Origin: Zingiber officinale
Lineage: Eukaryota > Streptophyta > Magnoliopsida > Zingiberales > Zingiberaceae
Length of the DNA: 64,000 nt
Direction: 5' to 3'
NCBI RefSeq assembly: GCF_018446385.1
Contig: NC_056003.1
Location: forward strand, 21,573,198 to 21,637,197
Part shown: piece after piece, positions 48,419 to 60,370 of the stretch
How the letters are laid out: the number at the start of each line of letters is the position of its first letter
Numbering within the stretch: the stretch's first letter is position 1
Notes under the pieces: generated by a model
Told to the model about the DNA's origin: nothing
Databases searched by the model: none
Seen by the model: the letters and a program-made list of their open reading frames with translations, nothing else
Translations under genes and position numbers: made by a program

Positions 48419-49148
48419 ATATATGAGTTTTCTTACATGAGAGTCCTCCATCATATAGCCGGTCGGTAATAACTCGCGCACACGAGTCAACTTGGTTCAG
48501 TGCAATCCGAGCCCTGGATTTGCACACCCCTTGCGTACCCATGCGTGAAAGAGAGTCTCTCCCCATGCATTAGTTCACATCCTTAATGTATGTGAATCAA
48601 TATAAACCAACAAAAATACCTTGAGACTTCCAATGTGGGACTAAAGTCTCATTTACAATGGAGCCTCTTTCCTCTTCCATTTGTTCTCCATTCACTTATT
48701 CAACCGTAACAATATCAAATATACACCTTGTTAGTTGATCTAATATAATAGTGTATGGGTAGCAATAAGATTTTTAATGATGAATTGAATAAAATGTTAA
48801 TAGATACTATATTTTAATTCCAAATTTAATTGTTTAAAACTATAAATGAACACTAGCTAGGGTGATTAGTAACAAAGATCCAATTTATTTCCCAAGGTTT
48901 AATTTATGAAAAAGATCGGAGACCAAAAAAAGGAGATAAAAATTAATTATATATATACATGAAAGTAGTAAGAGTTTCCTTGCTGATCTGGAGGATATCT
49001 AGATGTCTGACTTTCTGATCTTTAATTTTTTTTTTAAAAACAAATTAAGTGAATCACCACATATTGTTCAAAGACAATGTACCACACGTAACCCTAACTG
49101 TATTAATTTCCACACGTGATTTATGAAGGAGTATTTGCACTTCGTGCG
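48419..49148. other. Promoter-side region of the polyphenol oxidase gene
   Basis: AT-rich non-coding DNA. The word CACACGTG at 49112-49119 contains a G-box-like ACGTG core. No gene was recognised. Confidence 0.45.
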
Positions 49149-49162
49149 CTCTATATAAATAG
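49149..49162 (+). promoter_or_regulatory. Putative TATA box of the polyphenol oxidase gene
   Basis: CTCTATATAAATAG lies about 110 bp upstream of the start codon, a normal distance for a plant gene with a leader of 80 bp or so. Confidence 0.65.
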
Positions 49163-49270
49163 CCTATAATGATCTCACCTCGTCCTGCAAAATCTTATAC
49201 ATATTTACTTATATTTGTGTATGTGATTATTGATTAAGATATCAAATAATCTGGTGCAGTTAATATTGCT

Positions 49271-51114
49271 ATGAATACAATGGCTAGCTTTGTTGTTCCA
49301 TGCAATATTCCTCATACGACCATCAATAACAACTCCTTTGCATGCGCCTTCCCCGCCAAAAGCCCTTCTTTCATAATTAGGCAACGTCGATGTTCCAAGA
49401 TCGCATGCAAATCTAGCGATGATGTGCATGAGCCCACGCTCGACCGTCGCGACGTCCTCCTCGGTCTCTGCGGCGCCGCCGCCGCCGTCGGCGGACTTGG
49501 GGTCGGTAGCAAACCGGCCTTCGGCAGCCCGATCACGGGGCCGGATCTCTCCAAGTGCGGGCCTGCCGACTTGCCCAACGGCGTCCCTGTCGTCAACTGC
49601 TGCCCTCCATACTCCAGCACCATAAGGGACTTCAAGCTCCCGCCGCAGTCGTCGCCCCTCCGCGTCCGCCCCGCCGCCCACCTGGTCGACGCCAACTACC
49701 TGGCCAAGTACACCAAGGCCGTCGAGCTCATGAGGGCGCTGCCGGCCGACGACCCGCGCAACTTCACGCAGCAGGCGAACATCCACTGCGCGTACTGCGA
49801 CGGCGCCTACGAGCAGATCGGCTTCCCCGACCTGGAGATCCAAGTCCATAACTCGTGGCTCTTCTTGCCGTGGCACCGCTTCTACCTCTACTTCCACGAG
49901 AGGATCCTTGGTATGCTCCTATATATTTATTCGATGATTAATCTTCTCGATTAAGTCTCATAGATTTCATACTGTTTTCGATTCGATTCGCAGGGAAACT
50001 CATCGGCGACGAGACCTTCGCGCTTCCCTTCTGGAACTGGGACGCGCCAGGTGGCATCCAGATGCCCTCCATCTACACTAAAAAGTCTTCCTCGCTCTAC
50101 GACAAGTTACGGGACGCCAGGCACCAGCCGCCAGCCCTCGTCGACCTCGACTTCAACGGGGTCGACCCTGGCTTGCCCTACCCGCAGCAAGTCGACCACA
50201 ACCTCAAGATCATGTACCGCCAGGTGGTCTCCGGAGGAAAGACGCCGTTGCTGTTCATGGGCTCGCCGTACCGCGCAGGCGACGAGCCCAACCCTGGATC
50301 CGGCTCACTGGAGAACATCCCGCACGGTCCGGTGCACATTTGGACCGGCGACTCGACGCAGCCGAACGGGGAGGACATGGGCAATTTCTACTCGGCGGCG
50401 CGGGACCCCATCTTCTTCGCGCACCACGGCAACGTCGACCGCGTGTGGTATCTATGGAAGAAGCTCGGCGGCCGGCACCGCGACTTCGACGACAAGGACT
50501 GGCTCAACGCCAGCTTCCTCTTCTACGACGAGAACGCGGACCTGGTCCGCGTCACGGTGAAGGACTGCCTGGAGACGGAGCGGCTGCGGTACACGTACCA
50601 GGACGTGGAGATCCCGTGGCTGAAGTCGCGGCCGACGCCGGCGAAGAGAGCTGCCGCAGGGACTCAGAGGCTGGGGAGACCGAGCGCTTCTACCGCAGAG
50701 GCGGCGAGGTTCCCGGTGGTGCTTAATTCGCCGGTGAGCTTCACGGTGAAGCGGCCGAAATTATCTAGGAGCGGCGCGGAGAAGGAGGCGGAGGAGGAGG
50801 TGCTGGTGGTGGAGGGCATCGAGTACGACCGCGACTTCTTCATCAAGTTCGACGTGTTCGTGAACGCCCTCGAAGGGACGGAAGGGCTGACTCCCGGCGA
50901 GAGTGAGTTCGCCGGAAGCTTCGTGAACGTGCCTCACAAACACAAGCACCGGAAGAACGAGAAGAAGCTGAAGACGGGGCTTCGCCTCGGGATCACGGAC
51001 CTGCTGGAAGACATCGGAGCTGAGGACGACGAGAGCGTACTGGTGACGATCGTACCGAGGGCCGGGAAGGGGAAGGCGTCGGTGGCCGGCATCAAAATTG
51101 ACTTCTCAAAGTGA
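49271..51114 (+). CDS. PPO: Polyphenol oxidase (catechol oxidase), plastid, 2 exons
   Basis: Type-3 copper enzyme oxidising o-diphenols to quinones in the thylakoid lumen; causes tissue browning. Exons 49271-49910 and 49994-51114 with an 83-bp GT-AG intron; 586 aa. The N-terminus is a chloroplast transit peptide, then a twin-arginine lumen signal ([17 protein letters not shown], from R59). CuA ligands are H172, H193, H202, with C176 placed for the thioether bond to H193. CuB ligands are H324, H328, H358. E320 and F345 fall at the positions of the family's water-keeper glutamate and gatekeeper phenylalanine. The DWL domain follows ([13 protein letters not shown]), then the C-terminal KFDV domain ([11 protein letters not shown]), which covers the active site until cleaved. 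An in-frame ATG lies three codons downstream of the first. GC-rich throughout; no disabling change seen. Confidence 0.97.
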
Positions 51115-51204
51115 AAAACCATCCACCACAAGACGCAATCAATTAGTCAATCATCCATGTGGGTGTATATATATAAAAGATCATATAATCGCCGATAATA
51201 TTAT

Positions 51205-51213
51205 CAATAAAAA
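51205..51213 (+). terminator. Putative polyadenylation signal of PPO
   Basis: CAATAAAAA about 90 bp after the stop codon contains the canonical AATAAA hexamer. Confidence 0.6.
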
Positions 51214-51298
51214 TTGTTGCATCATTTTCCTTAATATATTATAATCAGCCTTCTATTCTACAACTAAACGATGATTTGTCTGAAATATGATATATAAT

Positions 51299-52054
51299 GG
51301 GTAAATTTGCCTGCACTCTTCATTGGCAAACATAATTTTACATGTAGTCTCTATCTATAAAAAACTTTCTTTTCACTCCCCAGCCAAACATATTTTTACC
51401 TAATTGCCCATGATATTTTTAGGTACAAAAGTCTAAAAATCAGTATAAATCCTCTTAAATTTAGTATATTAAATTAGAATCTAGTATATTTTCTATTAAA
51501 TTGAGTACGATTCTTTTTTCACCTCAAAATATACTCGATTTTAGTTTAATGGCTGAATTTAATAGAAAATATACTCGATTTTTAATATAAAGTACTGACT
51601 TTAAGAAGAATTATACTCATTTTCGGACTTTTTGTACTCAATTTTTAACTTTTTGTACCTAAAAAATATGGGTTAATTTCAATAGAAAATATACTCGATC
51701 CTAGTATAGAGTTCTGGATTATAGTGTAAAGTGCTGAATTTAACAGGAATTATACTTATTTTTAGACTTTTTATACCTAAAAAATAAGAGGGACAATTTT
51801 GATAAAAAAATATACTCGATTTTTAATATAAAGTACTGACTTTAAGAAGAATTATACTCGTTTTCAGACTTTTTGTACTCAATTTTGGACTTTTTGTACC
51901 TAAAAATCTGAGGGGCAATTTAGGTATCAATATTTGCATGAGGGAGTTGAAACAAGTAATACTTTACATGCAGGGAGTGGAAACAAAGTTTTATAAACAT
52001 GGAGATTGCATGCAAAGTTATAATTACCATTGGGAATTTTTATCTAATTTACCT
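51299..52054. mobile_element. Mutator-like MITE downstream of PPO
   Basis: A perfect 9-bp duplication ATATATAAT lies at 51290-51298 and 52055-52063. Ends read GGGTAAATTT and, on the opposite strand, AGGTAAATTA; imperfect inverted similarity extends about 100 bp inwards (CATGTAGTCTCTAT versus CATGCAATCTCCAT). A 9-bp duplication with long inverted ends points to the Mutator group. The interior is non-coding and contains two or three imperfect direct repeats (ATACTCGATTTTTAATATAA). Confidence 0.85.
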
Positions 52055-52063
52055 ATATATAAT

Positions 52064-53802
52064 CGTTCTTTTTTGGGGTCTCACAAAATTTTCCAATCAA
52101 ATCTGAATACGAAATAAGAAGAGCTAGCAGATAAAGTCAAAAAGCCATTTGCTAAAGTTTTGATTTCTCAGCATCATAACTTAGCTTTCATTGTACACGA
52201 AAGTTGAGGTTTCATAGTGTGAAATTCACTGCATTCCGTATCGTAAGCAGTAAGAAACACCCTCACCTACAGATAGAGCCAAGACAAAAAAGAAATAAAT
52301 TTATAGCGTTTAATTACTTTTCCTGTTATGAATTAACAATTACGATTTAGAAAGCAGAGAAACTTGACTATTGTACGAGCCGCATGCGTTGCCATTGGCT
52401 CAGTGAGCCAAAGTCGCGCCTCGTAGTAGAATTAACAAGCGATTGAAAGTTCACCGGAAAAGGCTGACACGACTACTCCCTCGACTAGCCAACTTGCATT
52501 CATTATGTCGGTTGTCCAGATTTTTTTTTTTTTGGTTTTTAAAATGCAACTAGCTACATGTCAACGTCTGACTTAATCATCGCTGTCGCATTCGAAGGTG
52601 ACTTATGTGCTCATCAACTACGAATCGCACTTGAAATGTCCAAGTCGCTAGACAGGTTGGCATTGGTAATTGCCGGGACTAATTAAGAGATGGCTCGAGT
52701 CGGATCCAAAGGGGACAGGCGGATAGGCGACACCTCATAAAATTTAAAAAATTCACAAATATTAAACAAATTAAGTGAACGTTAGTGTGTATTCGTCCAT
52801 GCCAAATGTTTCGGTATATATAGATTTAGAGACTTTGATCTCCCTAAACTTAAGAAATCCATTAAAACTCTAAATAATATTGAGAAATGAGAAGATTATC
52901 AAGAGGTTGAGCTGAAGCCTTCCACCTGAAAATCCTTGAGCATTATTAGCATTAAATTTCTCTTTCAGATACTTGCGCAAGCTTTGACTAAAGCCACATC
53001 TATTGTTGCTGAGATAGAAATATTAGGTAACTAACTTCAATTGGTGGTCCCAATGACAAAAATTTAATATCATAAACCTACCTTATCTACTCAATCTAAC
53101 TCGCTTACCCCTAGACTAAAATGTACATACGATAAGCATATAAATTGTAAAATAAATTTTTTAATTATGGTCAATCTATATATCAAACTTTCTAATTAGG
53201 ATGAATGTTAATTCTATAGAGGACCACTTTGTAACTACAAATCTATGAATAAAATTACTATTGCATTCATAAAAGGAAGAAGGATAGATCTACATTATTT
53301 AGGACAAGAATGCCGACGTTGGAACACTAGCTATGCTACCTATACTTACCATTCATCAGTTCACAAATGTGGTGTGCATACAAAAAATTCAATTAATAAG
53401 AGAGATAACGAGACATTATTTATTGCAATTTTAAAATAGACTGTAGGTAGGCATGTGCTTCACTAAAAGTATTGATCAACTTTGCTTGCATCTATTATTC
53501 TTGTGCACATGTTAATGCCTTCTAATTTTAAAATTGCAAGAAATGTCTTGCTATCTATCACTCTTATTTATGATATTTTTTTTTTCATAAGGTCTATAAT
53601 TAATATAATTAATGCCCTAAGGTGCTATTTGAGATACAAGTGCCTTCAAGAGGTTGAAAATACTATTAAAATTTTACTTTACACATATATGAAAAACATC
53701 ATAAATTTATAAGATAGAATATATTATATTGGTATGAGATTTTTAGATAGAATCTAAAAATAAATCTATAAAAATTTAAGTCCAAAGTGGATAGTATTAT
53801 AT
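52064..53802. other. AT-rich intergenic region
   Basis: Both strands show only short ORFs without recognisable domains. No repeat ends could be defined. Confidence 0.4.
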
Positions 53803-55543
53803 TGTTGGGAGATTCTTGGTACAATGATCCTCAGGTCAAGGTTGACTAAGATCGAGTGAGTCCGAACTTGAGTTTTGATATTTGGACAATATGTAGGACG
53901 ATATGTGAGATGAGAGTCAAGTAGGTTATAGAGGGCTGAACTTAACTGCAAAGTCCTAACTAGATGTTAAGCAAGGTAAAGTCCTAACTTAACTCGATGG
54001 TTAGGCAAAGAGAAGTCCTAACTACGGGTAGGAAAAGGAAATTCCAAGTGCGTCTAGGAGGAACGAACGTTGGCAAAGAAAAGTCTAAGTAGGTTGAGGA
54101 GGATCGTATGTTGACAAAGAGTTAGTCCTAACTATAGTTAGGCAAAGGAAAGTTGAAGTGGGTCTGGGAGGACCGTACATGGTAAAGAGGAAAGTACAAA
54201 CTGCGATTAGGCAAGAGGAAAATCCAAGTATATCTAAATGTGGAACCGCCACATCAGCGGCCCCCCTAAAGCCGGTCCCACGGATATGGAGGGAGGTAAA
54301 TGCAGGTACATAATTGAAAGCGCATGACAGAGACGTTAACCCTAGGTCATGACACCCCGAGGATCGAACCCTGGACCTCTCGGCCACAAGACCATGCACC
54401 CCCAACTGTGCTATGCCCTGGGGACAAATCCAAGTAGATCTAAGATGACACTACTCGGTGATCGAAAGTCCAACGGGAAGTTGAAAAAATCCAAGTGAAT
54501 TAAAGGTTGACCGAACACTTAGTGGGAAGTCCCAACAGATCACAATTGATCGGATGTTAGACAACGGAACTCTAGATTTGGATTAAGCAAGTTAGGGTTG
54601 ACCAATCGATTGAGGTAATCGATTGACCCTAAGTTAATCAATTAGGTAATCGATTAGGAGGTTCTTGCGAGAACACAAAAAGAACCTAAATCGATTGGTC
54701 AATCGATTGGACTAATTGATTAGGGCCGCTCCAATTGATTAGAATGAGTTCCTAATTGATTGAGAACTTTGTGAAGAGAAATCATGAAAATAATGACTGA
54801 ATCGATTGACCCAATCGATTCAGCCACTGCTAATCTATTGGGTCAATTGATTAAATAGTGTTTTATCATGAGAAAGAAGAATCGATTGAGGTAATCGATT
54901 AAGAAGTCTAATCGATTGGGCTAATCAATTAAGGCCTTTTCATGAATGAATAAAGAGTTTCAGAATCGATTAGATAATTGATTAAGGCTCTCTGAATCAA
55001 TTGAGATGACTCGTCAATCGATTAGAGTTTCAAAAAAGGAACCATTCTGTAGGTTGAACGAGCAAATCCTACATGGAAATTGATTAGGAGTGATCCTAAT
55101 CTATTGGAAAGCGTCAAAGAACCCTAGAAAAGGATCTTTGTGGATTTTTTCGGAGCTATCCCTCTCGCACACTCTCCGCCAGTTCTTGAGCCCTTGGAAG
55201 ACAAGTGTTACTGTACTTTTCAACGATCAAGAGGCATCTACAAGCTACAAGATATCAAACAAGGTGTTTATTGTATTGTGTATTTATTTTCTTGGTATAT
55301 TTTCTTGTTGTGAGCTTGTACGAGATTTCTCTACCTCCAGATTATTTTCAAGAAGGATTATTTTTTATAGTGAAGTGTGTGCACTATATGGATTCTTAGA
55401 TTAGTCACCTCAAGAAGGTAGATACCAAGTAAAATCCAAGTGTTAACATTGGTGAGTATTCACTTCAAGATATCCACCGCATATCATCATCGACGAAGCG
55501 ATCGAATCTATTCACCCCCTCTAGCTCCCAAAGTATCATAATA
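53803..55543 (+). mobile_element. 5' LTR of a decayed copia element
   Basis: Starts TGTTGGGAGATTC and ends about 55543, with TGGTATCAAAGC (tRNA-Met primer site) at 55546. It has the same layout as the solo LTR at 31004-32849: CCTAAC/GTTAGG hairpin words, an AATCGATTGG cluster (54600-55030), then the TTCACCCCCTC tail. A SINE is inserted at 54238-54425. No 3' LTR is found in the window. Confidence 0.83.
54238..54425 (-). mobile_element. tRNA-derived SINE (second family), intact copy
   Basis: The minus strand begins with an A-box-like GGGCATAGCACAGTTGG and has the B-box GGTTCGATCC. The body matches the copy at 36998-37183. Flanks AAATCCAAGTATATCTAA (54220-54237) and AAATCCAAGTAGATCTAA (54426-54443) are an 18-bp target duplication with one mismatch. 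Confidence 0.9.
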
Positions 55544-55545
55544 AA

Positions 55546-57250
55546 TGGTATCAAAGCAAAACTACTTTTTATTGAACTTATCGCCGAGAGAGCAATGAAC
55601 TAAAGGAAGAAGAAGACATTGAAGCTTGAAACCCTAATTTCAAAGTCAAGAAATTATCATTCAAGGAGCTCAAGTTTTAAAATGGAGTGTCAAGATGGAT
55701 TCAGATACGATATCTTAACACCTCCACCATTCAAAATTGGAGGTTTCGATCTTTAAAAATCTAAAAATTTCTTTATGATGGAGATAAAGTAATAGTTTGC
55801 TCTAATGGAGGAATTGCAAGCTCCAATGGATAACAAAGAAAAATTCTTTAAGAAAAGAAAATGTACTAAGAAACAACTAAGAAAATCTGAGGCAAATTAT
55901 AAGGTAACCAAAGTTTTGGTTAATTTATTGCCTAACAATATTTTATGCAAAATAGGATATTACAAGAGCATAAATGAATTACGGAGAAAATTGGCCAAGC
56001 TCCATGAAAATCCCTCCACTTTGCCAAATAAAGACAAATTCAAAGAGAGAGACTCTTTGAGTGAAGAACGAGAGGATTCGGAAGTTGAGAGGTGCTCAAC
56101 ATACGAGGAGGAAATTGAAGAAGCATGCACCTCAAGGATTGAGAGGGAGCATAAATCATTGACGTTGGAATAAGAAAAAGCATCATCAACATCCAAAGTC
56201 AATGAGGAAGAAGAAAGTGTCAACCCTACAAGTGCAACTTGTGAAGGTATATCAATTTCAAATTGTAAAGATAAAAATCATATTATATGCTTTGAGTGTA
56301 GGAAAAAAGAATACTATAAGAATAAGTGTCCAAAATTAGCCAATAAGAAGGCTCAAATGGCTCTCAAGAAGAAGGAGAAGCCAAGAGAGGGTGACCCTAT
56401 GATACGAAAGGGCAAGATCACATTGTGTGCTTTTCTTGCAATCAAAAGGAAATTTATAGGAACCAATGTCCAAAGGGGAGAATTTCGGCCAAGAAGAAAG
56501 GAGGAAACCCAATTAAGGGAAAGCTTCCAAGGGTAAAACTAAGGTACTATTAGGTAATGATACTCATTTAAATAATGATAAAAAGCATGCTAGAAGTAAT
56601 TTCTATCATTTTAATGCTATTTATTATGAAAATAGAAAACATAAAAACCATAAGGAAAATTATAAATTTTTTCATGTTAAGACTACCTTACCTAAGGATA
56701 GGAAGGTAGAAAATAGTTTAGGTAAGAAACGAAAACAAGTTAAATATATGCTTAAAAAGGAAAGTGGCCAAGAAAATAATAGAAAATCCAAATTTGAGCA
56801 TTTAAGGATAGAAAATTAAGTCTTGAGGTCAAGATTTGATATATTATACAAGACCCTTAAGAAAATAACCAATAGTGTCCAAGCATCTAAAAAGCTTTAC
56901 GGAGACAAGAGGTGTTCAATGGTAAGAGAGGTTTGAGATATGAATCAAAATTTAAGGAGAATGTGCCCTCGTACCATTGAGTTCTATATGATTATGGAAC
57001 TAACCCTATGTATAGGAGTCAAGCTAAGGTTGCAAGGGTAGCTATTCCTAGAGTTGACCTTGAGGAGACTAGTGTAACCAAGGCTTCTAAGAAGCCTAGG
57101 AAGGTATCAAGAAAATTTATCCCCAATGAGTATCTAGAACACCCAAGGAGCACCAATAGATTTTGGGGTTCCTAAGAGTATATTTTCTACATCTTAGATG
57201 AGTTTATGGTGTGTCAACTCAAATTAGAATGATAGTTAACCCAATCATGA
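55546..57250 (+). pseudogene. Copia gag remnant with altered zinc knuckles
   Basis: Follows the LTR and primer site. An open segment at 55805-56173 encodes a charged, Lys/Glu-rich protein. Further on, two zinc-knuckle-like motifs are visible, CFECRKKEYYKNKC and CFSCNQKEIYRNQC, both with the zinc-binding histidine replaced (by Tyr or Ile). A stop at about 56172 and frameshifts break the protein. The 3' part reads RKFIPNEYLEHPRSTNRFW, a pattern seen near the end of this type of Gag region. Confidence 0.78.
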
Positions 57251-57719
57251 TAAAGTTGATACTCTAGGGCATTTTCAAGGTATTGTTACACCTTGAAAAT
57301 GAAAAGTTAATTTTTACTCTTAAAAGAGTAAAATGTGCCAAAATTTAAAAATTTGGGCTTAATTAACTTGGCACAAATAGGATAGAGGTCAAATAAATGT
57401 CAAGTTGAGATTTTGATATTTTCTAGGGAGAAAAAGGGCAAACTTAGGTTATTTTTAATTTAGCGATTAGTTAGTGATACTTAATTAAATAGATAATCTA
57501 GGTATTTCTTTATGTTAAAATTGCAATGATTATATGCCCTATAATATGCCATGACAACATTGCTTTTGCATTCATATTTTTATGAAATTATCATATGTCA
57601 TGCTATACATGCATCATTTAGATATGATATATTTCTTTTTGAAAATATACATTTGATATATGTCATGATCATTTGAGGAGAATGTCTCTTCAAAATCAAT
57701 ATTCTCCATTTGAGTATAT
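57251..57719. other. Non-coding spacer between two opposed copia remnants
   Basis: AT-rich sequence without coding signal; it may be internal spacer of the plus-strand element. Confidence 0.35.
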
Positions 57720-60370
57720 ACTTTTATAACTAGTCAAGTTTTGTATCAATTAATTGATCCATCTGCTTTCCTCTTAATTTTGAGAATCCATTTATTTCCA
57801 TTATCCCTTCGGCCTGGAGGAAGATCGACTAAATTCCAAACTTAATTTTTTCTCATAGACTTCATTTCTGCATCCATTGTAACTTTTCATTTTTCTCTAA
57901 TTGAGCATCTCAAAGTTTTCTCAACCGTTCGAGGTTACTTATCATCAACTGGGAGAATCATTAATGCCTCATTCTTAATATCAAACCTTCTCTGAGGAAT
58001 AATTCGACGACTACTTATTTGAAGGGTAGACTATTGAGAAACTAAATCATTTATCAGCAAATCAATCCCATTAGATTTATTAGATTTAGGCATCTTTAGT
58101 GATATCTCACCCATTGATAAAAGAACATTATCCTCCTCCTCTATTGCAAATAAAGGAATGGTCTTATTAACTTCATCTCTTGTTGGGAATTCAGTTTCGA
58201 GAAAAATAGCATCTCTTGACTCTATTTCAGAGATAGTTCTATTTAGTTGCTTGCCAATGAAGATATAACCCTTAGAAGTATCAGAATACATTATAAAGAT
58301 ACACTTCTTACTCCTGAGTCCTAATTTTTTATATTTGTGAATCTTATCATGAACATAGGCAGCTAACCCCCGAGGTCTCATATGACTCAAATATAGTTTT
58401 CTGTCTATCCAACAATCATATGGAGTAGATGGAAAAGATTTAGAAGGCACTTGGTTAATTATATATAGAGGTTGTAGCTAATAATATATCTCTCCAATAG
58501 GAGATTAACAAATTAGCTTAAGCCATCATAGATCCAACCATATCTAGAAGAGTTCGATGTCTTCTTTCAGCAACTCTATTTTGTAGTGCAATTTCAGGGA
58601 TAGTTAGCTGTCCAATAATTTCTTTCTCATTACATATTGTCTTGAACTGATCAGACAAATATTAATCTCCACGATCAGTGCATAAGGTTGTAACCTTATG
58701 TTCCAATTGATTCTCAATTTCATTCAAATAACAATTAAAGCAATCTAATGTTTCAAATTTATGAGAGATCAAATACACATGATCAAAACGTGTGAAGTAA
58801 TCAATAAATATAATGAAATAAAAACTTCCATATCTAGCCTTCATATTCACTGGAGCACAAATATACAAATAAATTAATTACAATAGTGATTCAACCCTAA
58901 TAGACTTAGCAGATGGTAGTTACTTTTCTAGTAAGATAATGCTCACATATATATAAGTTAACATTAGCATGAGTGTCGAGCAAACCCTCTTTATTAGCTA
59001 ATCTATTTCTTCGTTCTTGTTCTAGATATCTTAATCTAGTATAGCAAACTTCATCATTTATATTAGCATTGTTAGTAAGAGTAATGTTTGAAAAATAACC
59101 ATTATTGCTATAATTAATATCTAATACTACATCAAGAACTTTGAAATCATTTGATACATAACCATATCTAATTAACACAGAGTTAATACTTAGTTTCACA
59201 CAACGACTGTAAAAGTTTATACAATAACCCAACTCAAGAAGACTAGTAACATAAATCAGGTTCCGTCGAATCTCAAGAACATACAGGATATCTTGTAGAA
59301 ATAAGGTACGTCCATCACGTAGGTTGAGTTTACAAGTGTCAACTTCTTTTACTTCAATATCCTTACATTGTTTCCCACATATATCTATTTATTGTCAACT
59401 GGTACTCGAAGGTACTCCACGTGTGTAGCTCGATCACGAGCCACATGGTTTGTTGCTCCTGAATCTATCAACATAATGCTCACGGAAAGAAGATACACAT
59501 GAATCCATCATTTTTGGGTCAGTGCATTCCCAAGGAAAGTGACCATTCTTGCCACAGTTATAGCAAGTCAACTTGCTTTTAAGTTTTTTTTCCAAACTTC
59601 TTGATTGGACCTTGCCCAGCAGTAACACTAGCTTCTTTTTCCCTTTCCCTTTCCTTTTGAGAACAATCTTTCCTTATTTTTGGATCCAGATGCTCCAACA
59701 AAACCTTCAGCTACAAAGCTTGTCCAAAAATCCTTGCAGATTCTATTCTCTCCGCCTCTAGTTTAACATGGCGTGAGACATCAGTGAAAGCTAAGTCTTG
59801 ATAATTTCACTGTGAGCCAAATTCTATTTCATCATTTTCCAAGAATTAGGAAGAGAATGGATAACTATCTAAATCTGTTGTTCATCAGTCAACTCATGAC
59901 TGACATCCTTTAAAATGTCATTCATTTTTGCCATTTCTTTCAGATGTTGTGCCATGGTAACATTTGGACACTTTTTGTAACTATTAAACTTGATTATCAA
60001 CTGAAAATCTTGCTTAAACTAACTCCATTGTACTTTTCTCTCAGGGCAACCCAAACGGTATGAGCTCATGGTAATGGCTCATATTCAAATACTAGGTCAT
60101 CTACCATTAAACTAATCAATTTTCCCTTAGCAGTAGAGTCCTTTTTCTTCCATGCCTTATAGGCATCGAGATCATGTTTATGTTATATTGTAGAACCATC
60201 AGTAGATTCTTCTATAAACTGATTTATGACCTTCAGAACTTCTTATTCCTCAAGAACATATTTTATCTTGAGATATTATATTTTATTGTTATCCCCATAT
60301 AATTTCTCTCTCTTATCAAGTTCAACTATGATATTCTTAGTAGTCATGATCTAACATAAATAAACATATT
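57720..60370 (-). pseudogene. Copia polyprotein remnant (gag to start of reverse transcriptase)
   Basis: Minus strand, 5' to 3': degenerate gag at about 59750-60350; CCHC knuckle CYNCGKNGHFPWEC at 59434-59628; pre-integrase region at 58906-59232 (YLEQERRNRLANKEGLL); integrase at 58031-58868 (FIIFIDYFTRF, CTDRG, then YDCWIDRKLYLSHMRPRG and KKCIFIMYSDTSKGYIF); first part of the reverse transcriptase near 57725-57860 (VWNLVDLPPGRR). The rest of the RT and RNase H are absent, and stops occur throughout. No LTR was found with confidence. Confidence 0.85.

Noticed and set aside
47255-48490. Low-complexity ORFs rich in Phe, Tyr and Leu on the minus strand
   Set aside because: Translated poly-A/T tracts of the MITE cores.
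49205-49897. 230-aa ORF antisense to the oxidase exon 1
   Set aside because: Shadow of a GC-rich coding sequence; the oxidase frame carries all family motifs.
54238-54425. tRNA gene on the minus strand
   Set aside because: tRNA-like head is followed by a SINE body and flanked by an 18-bp target duplication.
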